Of a stretch of 30,811 bases of DNA, positions 1 through 6,663 are shown piece after piece; position 1 is the first letter of the stretch; each line of letters opens with the position of its first letter. Where the stretch lies: the NCBI GenBank assembly GCA_007127255.1, contig SKZS01000158.1:1-30811 (forward strand). The letters are read 5' to 3'. The position numbers and the translations under genes were made by a program. This DNA comes from Syntrophomonadaceae bacterium (GTDB lineage: Bacteria > Bacillota > Dethiobacteria > DTU022). The notes under the pieces were generated by a model, which did no database searches, was not told the DNA's origin, and saw only the letters and a program-made list of their open reading frames with translations.

Positions 1-111
1 CACCTGAAAGATGGCGTATCCGAGCCTGTTCTGCAGCGGGCTTTCGAGTATTGGCGTAACATCGACAAAGAGACCGGCGACCGCATTGCCAGGGCCGTGC
101 AGGAGGACTGA
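1..111 (+). CDS. Catalase, C-terminal fragment (probable)
   Basis: The window opens inside a reading frame that gives 36 residues and ends in TGA. The tail has the pattern of the last part of clade-type haem catalases: an H-L-K-x-G-V stretch, a helix with Q-R, then Y-W-R-N-I-D-K-E-T-G-D-R-I-A. This matches the family ending in which an acidic-residue/Gly pair precedes an R-(I/V)-A helix. Catalases degrade hydrogen peroxide in the cytoplasm. No active-site residue is in view because those lie in the missing N-terminal part, so the call rests on the tail only. A GC-rich fold and a terminator hairpin lie downstream. Confidence 0.55.
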   Translation, partial: HLKDGVSEPVLQRAFEYWRNIDKETGDRIARAVQED

Positions 112-162
112 TATCAGCATAATTGTGTGAACAGCTCATTAATGTCGACTTATATACGCAGT

Positions 163-247
163 GGGCGGGAGCGGCTATCGAGCTATGCCTGGGCCCGGCG
201 GCGTTGTGCCCGGCATCCTGGTAACTGCGCCGGCCGCTCCTTCCCGC
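163..247. other. GC-rich nested inverted repeats downstream of the catalase fragment
   Basis: In an otherwise geneless stretch (112-368), an outer pair of arms (about 165-175 with 233-247, GGGAGCGGC against GCCGCTCC) encloses an inner stem (186-194 with 208-215, TGCC-GGGC against GCCCGGCA with one bulge). The local base composition is much richer in GC than the flanks. No T-run follows directly, so it is not a standard terminator. It may stabilise the end of the catalase mRNA or be a repeat. The short frame that crosses it has no family features and is not called. Confidence 0.4.
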
Positions 248-368
248 AACTGCTAAACATTATTCCAACGGCTGCATTTGCCGGCTATCCTTTACAAAAG
301 ATATTGGTAAGGAAATCAAGGCAATAACAATAATTAATTACAACCGCTATCTGGTTCATAATTTTCTT

Positions 369-411
369 AGCAGTTTGCCGATCTTTTTATGCTGATGCAA
401 ACTGCTTTTTT
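369..411 (+). terminator. Rho-independent terminator facing the catalase side
   Basis: A perfect 10-base stem (AGCAGTTTGC at 369-378, GCAAACTGCT at 397-406) with an 18-base loop is followed by six T on the plus strand. The right arm lies inside the last codons of the convergent oxidoreductase gene, so one hairpin serves the end of one gene and the terminator of the other. On the minus strand no T-run follows. Confidence 0.65.
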
Positions 412-1886
412 GCTTTTCTGCAAAGGCGCATGATTGTATCCTTACCGGTAATCAAGGCAACAGGCAGGCCTCCTGGAGGCTGCAGCCACTGGCCGCTTAA
501 AACAAGATTATCAAGGCCCCTGATTTCTCCGCTGTGAGCCAGCTGCTTACTTTTCAGAGTGGGCCAAAAAGCCATGAAAGCGCCGCGATAAGCGTTGCAG
601 TACCGTTCATAGGTCTGTGGGCTGGCCACGTCAAGCAACTTCAGCTTGCCGGCCATCTCCGGAAAACGAATTTCCATAGCCCTGATTATCTCTTCACCAA
701 TACGGTTCTTTTCCTGGTTATAGGCTTCCCTGTCTCCTGCCATCTTTTCCCACTTCTCCAGCTCTGGCTGAAACTGGTTAATGGCAAAGGTAACCGCAGT
801 ATGGCCTTCCGGGGCAAAATCCGGTTCGTAGCCGTAATGAGTCATCTGCAAGTACTCTGTCGGCTTCCGGTTCTGGTCTATCGCCAGGGCATCAACAGGG
901 AATTTAAGGGTTCGGGGAATATCCTGCATGCTGCCCTCGTAGCCGATACCCACATAAATGTTTGAAGCCAGGGGGTAGGTGTCCGGATCGTTGAATCTCT
1001 TTTGAAATTCCGGGTCGGGGTACTGTCCCTTAAGCAGCTTTTCATAAAGCACATTAGCATCGCATGCTGCAATAAAATAATCGGCATCAAAGGATTTACC
1101 GTTACTGCAGGTTACTTGCCGCACTGAATCTCCCTCGATCTCCAGTTCCACTGCTTCACAGGAAGTTTCAATGTTTCCGCCCAGGGCAAGATACTTTTCT
1201 TCCATCCGCCTGCCCAGGGCCCTTGATCCCCCCAGAGGAATAGAAGACTGGCCCCCGGTGAAGGTTCCGAGCGGAAAAATTATCGATACAGCGCTGTACT
1301 CACCTTCCGGCATAAACGAGGCCAGAGCTGCTTTAAGCGCAGGATGCTTAAATTTACCGGCCAGGTCCTGCACACTGAGTTTGCTGTATTTCTGCATGAT
1401 CGGACCGACATCTTTCATAGAAAGCATATACTTCACTTTTTCAATTAGATTCATCATATCCATCGGTTTCCCAACAGGAAAAGTAAAAGTATGCAGCTTG
1501 CGGATGTCACCACAAAACCCTTCAATTGTTTCTTTATCTTCCGGTGATATCTCCAGCCAGCTCGATTTAAGCCGGTCGAGGTCACGGTAAAAATGCACCG
1601 TCACCCCTTTATGTTCTACAGCCATAAAACTTTCAGGCTCATAAATGTCCACTCCGTCAAGGGCACCCACTGTATTCCACAATTCCCGGATGGGGGTTCC
1701 CTCTTTCGTCCCCACCAGCCAGTGAATGCAACCATCGATGTGATAGCCCTGGCGATCCCAGCCTGTGCATTCTCCGCCTGAACTGTGATGCTTCTCCAGT
1801 ATAGTGCTTTCAAAACCATTTATTTGGGCAAAAATACCCGCGCTAAGACCAGCAATTCCTCCACCAACAATTACAATCTCATTCAT
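387..1886 (-). CDS. NAD(P)/FAD-dependent oxidoreductase, phytoene-desaturase-like
   Basis: A 499-residue flavoprotein of the COG1233 amine-oxidase/CrtI-like group. The N-terminus carries the FAD-binding dinucleotide fold (GGGIAGLSAG at residues 8-17, followed by an E-K at the end of the second strand and a GG-E-C-TGW segment). The C-terminus has the family's second FAD contact, an NLVLSGQW...PGGLP segment. These enzymes oxidise or isomerise polyene, lipid or other hydrophobic substrates; the substrate here is not known. Its ATG overlaps the stop of the upstream tetR gene by one base (TAATG) and a GAAAGG ribosome site lies in the end of tetR, so the two are translationally coupled and share the operator-bearing promoter at 2479-2535. 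There is no carotenoid synthase nearby, so carotenoid synthesis is not supported. Confidence 0.85.
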   Translation of the reverse strand: MNEIVIVGGGIAGLSAGIFAQINGFESTILEKHHSSGGECTGWDRQGYHIDGCIHWLVGTKEGTPIRELWNTVGALDGVDIYEPESFMAVEHKGVTVHFYRDLDRLKSSWLEISPEDKETIEGFCGDIRKLHTFTFPVGKPMDMMNLIEKVKYMLSMKDVGPIMQKYSKLSVQDLAGKFKHPALKAALASFMPEGEYSAVSIIFPLGTFTGGQSSIPLGGSRALGRRMEEKYLALGGNIETSCEAVELEIEGDSVRQVTCSNGKSFDADYFIAACDANVLYEKLLKGQYPDPEFQKRFNDPDTYPLASNIYVGIGYEGSMQDIPRTLKFPVDALAIDQNRKPTEYLQMTHYGYEPDFAPEGHTAVTFAINQFQPELEKWEKMAGDREAYNQEKNRIGEEIIRAMEIRFPEMAGKLKLLDVASPQTYERYCNAYRGAFMAFWPTLKSKQLAHSGEIRGLDNLVLSGQWLQPPGGLPVALITGKDTIMRLCRKAKKQFASA

Positions 1887-2461
1887 TATTTATCTACCTT
1901 TCTTTTAATCTGCTCTGCCAGCAGTAATTGGTCTCCAGTTTCCAGTAACAGTTTTTCAGACTCCTTTTCATCGAGCCACGATGGCACATGTCCATTGGCC
2001 ACCATGGCCGAAAGGCCAAGTTGAAAGATCCGCATTTTTAGAAACAGCCTCCTGCGTTCTTCCATGGTCCAGTCTTTCATCTCTTCATTTTCTTTAAGGG
2101 CTTCGACCATGACCCTCTCAGTATTCTCATATGATGACATGTATGGATTAGGCTTTAGAACCAGATCCCTGAACAAAACCGGGTAATCACGGGCAAATTC
2201 GAGGCTGGCTCTCCCGATATTTTCAAACAGGTTTTGTCCTTTTTGCTTTGTAGTCAGCTCTTCCGAGAGGATAAAAACTCTCTGCACCACTGCCCGGGTC
2301 AGTTCCTCAATAGTATTAAAGTTAACGTAGATTGGCGCAACTGATGAATTAAGGCGACTGGCCACGCTGCGGGCAGTTATTTTCGAAAACCCTTCTTCTT
2401 TAGCAATCTCGAAGGCTGCTTCTACTATCTCTTCCCTGGTAAATTTATTTTTTGGTGGCAT
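1886..2461 (-). CDS. TetR/AcrR family transcriptional regulator
   Basis: A 191-residue regulator. Residues 8-55 form the TetR helix-turn-helix: F-T-R-E-E-I-V-E-A-A at the start, K-I-T-A-R-S-V-A-S-R-L in the middle and the A-P-I-Y-V-N-F recognition end. The remainder is a helical ligand-binding domain of usual length. It is the first gene of a two-gene operon with the FAD oxidoreductase, and the two overlap by one base. A 28-base palindrome covers the start-point region of its own promoter, which strongly suggests self-repression relieved by a ligand, plausibly a substrate of the oxidoreductase. The ligand is unknown. Confidence 0.9.
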   Translation of the reverse strand: MPPKNKFTREEIVEAAFEIAKEEGFSKITARSVASRLNSSVAPIYVNFNTIEELTRAVVQRVFILSEELTTKQKGQNLFENIGRASLEFARDYPVLFRDLVLKPNPYMSSYENTERVMVEALKENEEMKDWTMEERRRLFLKMRIFQLGLSAMVANGHVPSWLDEKESEKLLLETGDQLLLAEQIKRKVDK

Positions 2462-2478
2462 CTTTAACCCTTCTTAAC

Positions 2479-2506
2479 ATAACTAATGTTATCTAACAAT
2501 AGTTAT
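2479..2506. promoter_or_regulatory. TetR operator palindrome
   Basis: Two nested inverted repeats share one centre: outer arms ATAACTA (2479-2485) and TAGTTAT (2500-2506), inner arms TGTTA (2487-2491) and TAACA (2494-2498). Only the central TC and the two A spacers break symmetry. Size and position, directly after the -10 box of the minus-strand promoter, fit a TetR-dimer operator. Confidence 0.7.
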
Positions 2507-2535
2507 ACAATAAGACACAGAAGAATTGTTGTCAA
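2507..2535 (-). promoter_or_regulatory. Promoter of the tetR-oxidoreductase operon
   Basis: On the minus strand TTGACA (2535-2530) is followed after 17 bases by TATTGT (2512-2507). The operator palindrome starts at the next base, so a bound repressor would block the transcription start. Confidence 0.7.
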
Positions 2536-2576
2536 GGGGTACTTAAAAATTTTTTGTAAAATAAGAACTTGCTTTT

Positions 2577-2803
2577 AGGACAAGGGGACGTTTCTCCTGT
2601 CCTATTTTCTGTGCCATGTTGATCATGGGTGAATAAGATGCCAAATTGATCAAGGCACCAGTGATAATTATGTGGAAAGGTTAAAATATATATAAGAATG
2701 AAAGAACAAGTATCAAGTAGGTGGCCAGAGTGCCTGGAGGTTAGCAAGGGTGTTGTTGAAAAAGCATTGCAAGAAAAGGACGAGAGAAACGTCCCCTTGT
2801 CCT
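2577..2803 (+). mobile_element. Internally deleted RAYT element (MITE-like)
   Basis: Left end AGGACAAGGGGACGTTTC with CCTGTCCT, then the start region of a transposase gene like that at 4730 (GTGCCATGTTGATCATGGGT), then a jump to the last codons of the same gene family (AAGAATGAAAGAACAAGTAT, matching 14336-14355 with one mismatch), then an inverted right end (GGACGAGAGAAACGTCCCCT). Almost all of the transposase coding region is missing. The copy ends about 16 bases before the -35 box of the next promoter. It cannot move by itself but has both ends, so a related transposase might act on it. Confidence 0.8.
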
Positions 2804-2819
2804 TAAAACAAGCAGGGGC

Positions 2820-2848
2820 TTGACATCCCTTTGTTGTTCGCTTATACT
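2820..2848 (+). promoter_or_regulatory. Strong sigma-A type promoter of the second tetR-like gene
   Basis: TTGACA (2820-2825), 17-base spacer, TATACT (2843-2848). It lies immediately downstream of the deleted RAYT element. Confidence 0.75.
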
Positions 2849-2857
2849 ATACGTGCA

Positions 2858-2875
2858 GTCTAGACTAATGGTCTA
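2858..2875. promoter_or_regulatory. Probable operator of the second TetR-like regulator
   Basis: TAGAC (2861-2865) and GTCTA (2871-2875) form an inverted repeat around TAATG. A further GTC just upstream makes GTCTAGAC (2858-2865) a palindrome too. It overlaps the expected transcription start of the promoter at 2820-2848, as expected for TetR-type self-repression. Confidence 0.5.
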
Positions 2876-2900
2876 ATAATATGCTTGCTCTTGACTGTAA

Positions 2901-3587
2901 ACAGAAGGCGAGGCGAACACCTCGAAACGCAAAGGCTATTACAAAAAAAGAAACCACATTGTTCAGGCGGCAAATAGCCTGTTCCTGGAGAAAGGCTACG
3001 AGGCTGCATCTGTTGATGACATTCTGGAGCGGGCCAACATATCCAAGGGTACTTTTTATCATTACTTCAGCCATAAGCTTGAGCTGCTGGAAGCGATCGT
3101 GGATATTTTCACACTATCCTATAAAGAGCCGTTGGAAACTATTGTCAATATGACGGGGAACACTATAGATAAATTAAATGCTGTATTCGAGCTTAATCAA
3201 TTCCTGAAAAAGGAAAACCAGGCTATTCTCAAGCAGGTAATGGCTATATTTTACAAAGAAGAAAACCTCATCTACAAACAAAGATTAAATTACCGGATCA
3301 AGGATTTGCTTACACCATATCTTTCCAGGATATTAATACAGGGTATTGAAGAAGGGTCTATCGACCATGCTGATGCCGGGGAAGCGGCTGACCTGATAGT
3401 TCAACTTGTCTTTTCTTCCAGGGATCGCCTTATTGAAGAATTAATGAAACCTGAGCGCGATGTAAAGGTGATGAATAATGTTGTGAAAACCTACCAGCAG
3501 TGTCTGGAAAGGATGCTGGCTGTCCCCGAAGGGTCCCTGAAAGTATTATCAACGGGTTATTTTGAAGATTTTACTGAATTTAGTTGA
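2901..3587 (+). pseudogene. TetR/AcrR family regulator lacking a start codon in frame
   Basis: The frame that ends at 3587 encodes a complete TetR protein: S-K-R-K-G-Y-Y-K-K-R-N-H-I-V-Q-A-A from 2922, helix-turn-helix with V-D-D-I-L-E-R-A-N-I-S-K-G-T-F-Y-H-Y-F, and a C-terminal domain of about 160 residues. Going upstream in this frame there is a TAA at 2898-2900 and no ATG, GTG or TTG before the conserved part. An ATG at 2881 sits one frame away, so either one base has been lost between 2881 and about 2925, or the true start (perhaps the ACC at 2919 after the purine-rich GAAGGCGAGG) has mutated. A GTG at 3099 would give only the ligand-binding domain. Promoter and operator are in good condition, so the damage looks recent or is a sequence error. 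Confidence 0.7.
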
Positions 3588-3863
3588 GTACACCCAAACT
3601 TTCTGGGTTTAAAGTGCATTAAAAAATAAGGTAGGTGGAAAAATAATTGAAGAAATTAAGGGGTAATACAGCAAAAATAAGAATTCGCTTCTCAAATCAT
3701 TTGGGCAAACAACTGCCTTGATGGGTAAGCTTCTACAAAACCGCCGTGGAAAAGATTTTTACAAACACCTTAAAGTTGACGTGCTAAATTAATACGAGAT
3801 GCTCATACCGCAAATCCCTTATATTAGCTGATATTTTTTAAAAAAAGAGAGGAGATAATGCTA
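3588..3863. other. Geneless stretch with a short coding-like remnant
   Basis: A weak hairpin (ACCCA...TGGGT, 3592-3608) follows the regulator. From about 3663 a frame reads through some 40 codons to a TAA near 3792 with the ending G-K-D-F-Y-K-H-L-K-V-D-V-L-N and no clear start. It might be the tail of a deleted gene once controlled by the TetR protein, but no family could be recognised. Confidence 0.25.
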
Positions 3864-4637
3864 ATGAAAGATGAACTATTGCCCCTGCTTATCAACCCCT
3901 ATACTGGCGACGAATTAAAAAGAGAAGGTGATTTATTGGTTGATGTAACTACTGGTGAAAAGTTTGCAATAAATAGCAGTGTACCTGTATTACTAAGAAA
4001 AGAAGAAATAACCGGGCTTAACCGGTTATATCAAAAAAGATATGACTGGCTTGTCTACATTTATGATTTTATGATGTTAACATTATCTCCCCTGATCGGT
4101 GGGAAAGAAGCTTTCCGAAGTATTGCCGAAATAATCGAGATTAATAGTGGTGAGCGTGTTCTTGAAACATCTGTTGGCACAGGGATTGAAATAAAAAACC
4201 TGGTAGACCATGGTAAAAAGGCGGATTATTACGGCATGGATATTTCTTACGGAATGCTAAAAAAATGCCGCCGCAATGTTCTTAAATGGAATGTTGATAT
4301 AAAACTAGTCCAGGGAAATGCCGAAACTGTACCTTTTAAGGATGAGCTATTTGATGTGGTTTATCATATTGGAGGCATAAACTTCTTTAATGATAAGGAA
4401 AAGGCAATACAGGAAATGATAAGGGTGGCAAGACCGGGTGCACGGATTTATATTTGTGATGAAACCGTTAAGCAGATTGAAGAGCAACCTAAATTTATCT
4501 CTATCTTTTATCAAAAGCCTGATCCCGAGATATACGAGCCGCCTCTAAAATATATTCCCGGTAATATGCAAAATGTTGTTAATCACATGTTATGGGATGA
4601 TAAAATGTACCTGGTATCATTTCAAAAGCCAGAATGA
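3864..4637 (+). CDS. SAM-dependent methyltransferase with N-terminal Trm112-like segment
   Basis: A 257-residue protein. Residues 5-45 resemble the Trm112-like fold (L-L-I-N-P-Y-T-G-D-E-L, then a G-E-K-F-A-I...P-V-L-L strand pair) but have no zinc cysteines. Residues 97-200 are a class I methyltransferase: motif I is VLETSVGTGIEI, the acidic end of strand 2 is GMDIS (D126), and A-E-T-V-P-F and D-V-V-Y-H follow. Such fused proteins methylate small molecules, quinones or lipids; the substrate here is not known. The start was set at 3864 because GAGAGGAG (3847-3854) is 9 bases from it and only 3 bases from the other ATG at 3858. It stands alone, downstream of the damaged regulator and upstream of a RAYT remnant. 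Confidence 0.8.
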   Translation: MKDELLPLLINPYTGDELKREGDLLVDVTTGEKFAINSSVPVLLRKEEITGLNRLYQKRYDWLVYIYDFMMLTLSPLIGGKEAFRSIAEIIEINSGERVLETSVGTGIEIKNLVDHGKKADYYGMDISYGMLKKCRRNVLKWNVDIKLVQGNAETVPFKDELFDVVYHIGGINFFNDKEKAIQEMIRVARPGARIYICDETVKQIEEQPKFISIFYQKPDPEIYEPPLKYIPGNMQNVVNHMLWDDKMYLVSFQKPE

Positions 4638-4674
4638 ATTTCAGTTTGATTTGTTGAATTGACATTAATATAAT

Positions 4675-4836
4675 AGGACAAGGGCAGGACAAGGGGACGT
4701 TTCTCTTGTCCTTTACTTTCTTCTGTGCCATGTTGATCATGGGTGAACAAGATGGTAAAAGGCTACGTCAAAAAAGCAATTCAGGTATTTATAATGTAAT
4801 GCTAAAGGGTATTGATGGCACAAATATTTTCATGCA
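4675..4836 (+). mobile_element. 5' remnant of a RAYT element
   Basis: A partial end (AGGACAAGGGC) is followed by a full hairpin end (4686-4713, AGGACAAG...CTTGTCCT), then the first codons of a RAYT gene. The peptide S-G-I-Y-N-V-M-L-K-G-I-D-G matches the intact copy at 13662. A one-base loss after its start codon puts the start and the conserved part in different frames, and similarity stops near 4836. The doubled left end has the same layout as at 13585-13622. Confidence 0.8.
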
Positions 4837-4926
4837 AAGACGATCAATATATTACCGAGAACCACTCGATTATGATGTAACAGCCGCTGCTTGAGGCAGG
4901 AAGCTCTTCTTAAATGCTTTAGCTAT

Positions 4927-5328
4927 TTATTTAATAAAGTCGGCAGGGGATAGGCTGAAATCAGGAAAGTCTTTGAGAATTAATTTGTCTGTTGTCACCA
5001 GTCTAACCCCGAGATCCCTGGCCAGGGCGATAAATTCGCAGTCATAAGCCAGCAAACTGCTGTTTGCTATAAGCTCAAGGACCTGGTTTGAAACAACATC
5101 ATACACGTTACCTTCCATTAACTGAGCAGCGCTCTCCATTATTTCTGCAGCATCATTGAAAGTCAGGGTTCTATTGCGCATGTACTGTGCCAGCACACTT
5201 CTGAACTCACTGCGTCACAGAAGCGGTGCTGTCCAGTGTGGATCTTTTATAAAAACATTTTCCGCTTCATTTGAAAATTCTCCGGTAATAAAGAGGTAAC
5301 CGATTATATTCGTATCCACTACTATCAT
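4927..5328 (-). pseudogene. VapC/FitB-like PIN-domain toxin, interrupted by TGA
   Basis: Read from the ATG at 5328 the frame gives 133 residues of a PIN-domain ribonuclease. M-I-V-V-D-T-N-I-I (the D5 metal ligand) opens it, A-L-A-R-D-L-G-V-R-L-V-T-T-D carries late acidic ligands, and D-F-P lies near the end. Codon 38 is TGA (5217-5215), between P-L-L and R-S-E-F-R. PIN toxins normally have Trp there (P-L-L-W-R-S-E-F), so TGG to TGA is the simple explanation. The start overlaps the antitoxin stop as ATGA, the usual coupled layout. The piece downstream of the stop can be read from an ATG at 5196 but lacks D5 and cannot be an active enzyme. Confidence 0.8.
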
Positions 5329-5565
5329 AAGCGCTTCGCTTCTTTGATCCGGTTAAGCTCTGCGTCACTATTCGGCCTGTCGGCAGTTTTTGCCCTGAGC
5401 TTACGCGCCTTATCCAGCACCTGCGCAAGGTTTTCAACCTTATGCTGAACGCTGCTTTCTATGCACATAATAATTTCCTGGTTGATACTGCGCCGGTTTA
5501 TTTTGGCGCTTCTTTTAAGCCCTCGTATAGATTATCCGGAATATTTTTTCCGTGATGTTAGGCAT
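5325..5565 (-). pseudogene. FitA/VapB-like ribbon-helix-helix antitoxin, double frameshift
   Basis: Starting at the ATG at 5565 after a good AAAGGAGG site, three frames together spell one antitoxin: M-P-N-I-T, then K-N-I-P-D-N-L-Y-E-G-L, then K-R-S-A-K-I-N-R-R-S-I-N-Q-E-I-I, and so on to a TGA at 5325. This is the classic ribbon-helix-helix pattern of FitA-type antitoxins. Both breaks fall in A-runs (as read on the minus strand: six where seven are needed, then four where five are needed), each a one-base loss. With the toxin also broken, the module is dead unless these are sequencing errors. An extended -10 box (TGCTATAAT, minus strand, 5607-5615) lies upstream. Confidence 0.75.
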
Positions 5566-5606
5566 GAGGCTGTAACCTCCTTTCAAGGCGGTTTCTTATT
5601 GAAACC

Positions 5607-5615
5607 ATTATAGCA
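5607..5615 (-). promoter_or_regulatory. Extended -10 promoter element of the decayed toxin-antitoxin operon
   Basis: TGCTATAAT on the minus strand. A TTGACA lies 13 bases upstream, too close to be a normal -35 partner, so the extended -10 (TGn) is the part I trust. Confidence 0.4.
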
Positions 5616-5732
5616 TCAGAAAAAGTGTCAATCTAAATACCCCACTAGCGTCCGAAGAGCAGGTAAGGATATGTATTCTATTGTCAGTTTTAATGGCTGA
5701 CTAGTAGCTTTTTTGGGTTTTAAGCTCCTTAT

Positions 5733-6209
5733 TTAGTGGGATTCTTTTTGATTTGGCGATTGGAGTGGCAAGCCAAATTTACTTTTACCAGCGGCAAAAA
5801 AAAGATCTGACTGGCATTGTGAGCACTGACTGTGATAAATTGGTACGCCTCCGGTGGCGAAGACCATAGGAATGGTTACAGTTAAAACAATGTAAACGGA
5901 AACTGCGGTGAGAACAGGTAAAAAGACGCCATCTAAAAGAGGAGTGCCAGGTGGATGGTACCACTGGTGAGTAATGTAATAGGCACCTATGGAAGCAATT
6001 AAAGGAAATATCTTATCTTGTGATACACGTACAACTTGATCTGTTTTTCTAAGTTCCTGGATATCTACGGATGCATCTTTTAAGAAAAATGATGAATCAT
6101 ACTCGTAATGCTTGCCACAGGCTTTGCAATCAAAAGAATACATTTTGTTTTTATTGCTCTGCACATCCCATTGTTGAGGTACATCAGGTAAAACTCTTTG
6201 ATCGGACAA
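5733..6209 (-). CDS. Membrane protein with split CxxC zinc-ribbon-like pairs
   Basis: A 158-residue protein. One CxxC pair (F-D-C-K-A-C-G) lies before, and one (S-Q-C-S-Q-C-Q) after, a central hydrophobic part with about two membrane spans (I-F-P-L-I-A-S-I-G-A-Y-Y and V-F-L-P-V-L-T-A-V-S-V-Y-I-V-L-T-V). The two pairs could meet on the cytoplasmic side to bind one zinc ion. The TTG at 6209 is taken as start because AGAGGAGG lies 7 bases upstream; a longer frame start would place that site inside the gene. A promoter fits at 6242-6270. I do not recognise a named family. Confidence 0.65.
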   Translation of the reverse strand: MSDQRVLPDVPQQWDVQSNKNKMYSFDCKACGKHYEYDSSFFLKDASVDIQELRKTDQVVRVSQDKIFPLIASIGAYYITHQWYHPPGTPLLDGVFLPVLTAVSVYIVLTVTIPMVFATGGVPIYHSQCSQCQSDLFFAAGKSKFGLPLQSPNQKESH

Positions 6210-6241
6210 AGTGTAGCCTCCTCTGTGTAATATAAGCAAAA

Positions 6242-6270
6242 ATGCTAGAATGAATTGTAGAGCAGTGCAA
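6242..6270 (-). promoter_or_regulatory. Probable promoter of the CxxC membrane protein gene
   Basis: On the minus strand TTGCAC (6270-6265), 17 bases, TAGCAT (6247-6242). Confidence 0.45.
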
Positions 6271-6326
6271 GCAAAGGTTAAATTGTAACTAATGCTGTCC
6301 TAAATTTTAACAAATAAAAGCAAAAA

Positions 6327-6500
6327 ATGCAAGTTAATAAAATTTTGATATGCTTTTGTATAGAACGCTATCAACGGTGTCTAAGGGACAGGCTTATTGA
6401 CAACCTCTTACAGGTAGGATGTAGCCAGGAATTATGTTTGACTGTTCAAGAAGTGCAGGACATTATTAATAAGACATGCAAATTAAGCAGCGCGGAATGA
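6327..6500 (+). pseudogene. Decayed coding remnant resembling a RAYT C-terminal region
   Basis: A 57-residue frame (ATG 6327 to TGA 6500) in the 454-base gap 6210-6663. Its end, V-Q-D-I-I-N-K-T-C-K-L-S-S-A-E, matches the DNA and peptide at about 10081-10130 (D-I-I-N-K-S-C-K-I-F-S-P-E-Q), where the similarity runs on into a known RAYT tail. It has no ribosome site and no close full-length partner here. I take it as the worn remains of a second transposase lineage. The rest of the gap (6501-6663) shows A/T-rich sequence without genes. Confidence 0.4.
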
Positions 6501-6663
6501 AGGACTTGTTCGCCGTACCCTTGTTTCGCTATAGTATGATATCTTTTGGATGCTTTTTTTAAGCAAAAACATTTTGTGCAAAGCACTTTAAAGCGATAAC
6601 AAAGTTTACAGGAAAAGTCAGGTTTGTTTTGCCCATTTAAGATAACAAAAAAGACAGGGACGT

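Noticed and set aside
127..327. 66-codon frame after the catalase fragment
   Set aside because: It crosses the GC-rich nested stems, is rich in Arg/Ala/Cys, and has no ribosome site or family pattern.
534..965. Plus-strand frames inside the oxidoreductase gene
   Set aside because: They are antisense shadows; the minus-strand frame has the FAD motifs and full family length.
387..1886. Carotenoid pathway
   Set aside because: The oxidoreductase is CrtI-like in fold, but no phytoene synthase or other terpenoid gene lies near, and the fold is shared by many other enzymes.
2881..3153. 90-codon frame starting at the ATG after the strong promoter
   Set aside because: Beyond the first codons its translation has no sense, while another frame over the same bases encodes the TetR helix-turn-helix.
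5613..5635. TTGACA as -35 box for the dead toxin-antitoxin operon
   Set aside because: The distance to TATAAT is 13 bases, too short for a normal sigma-A promoter; the extended -10 was kept instead.
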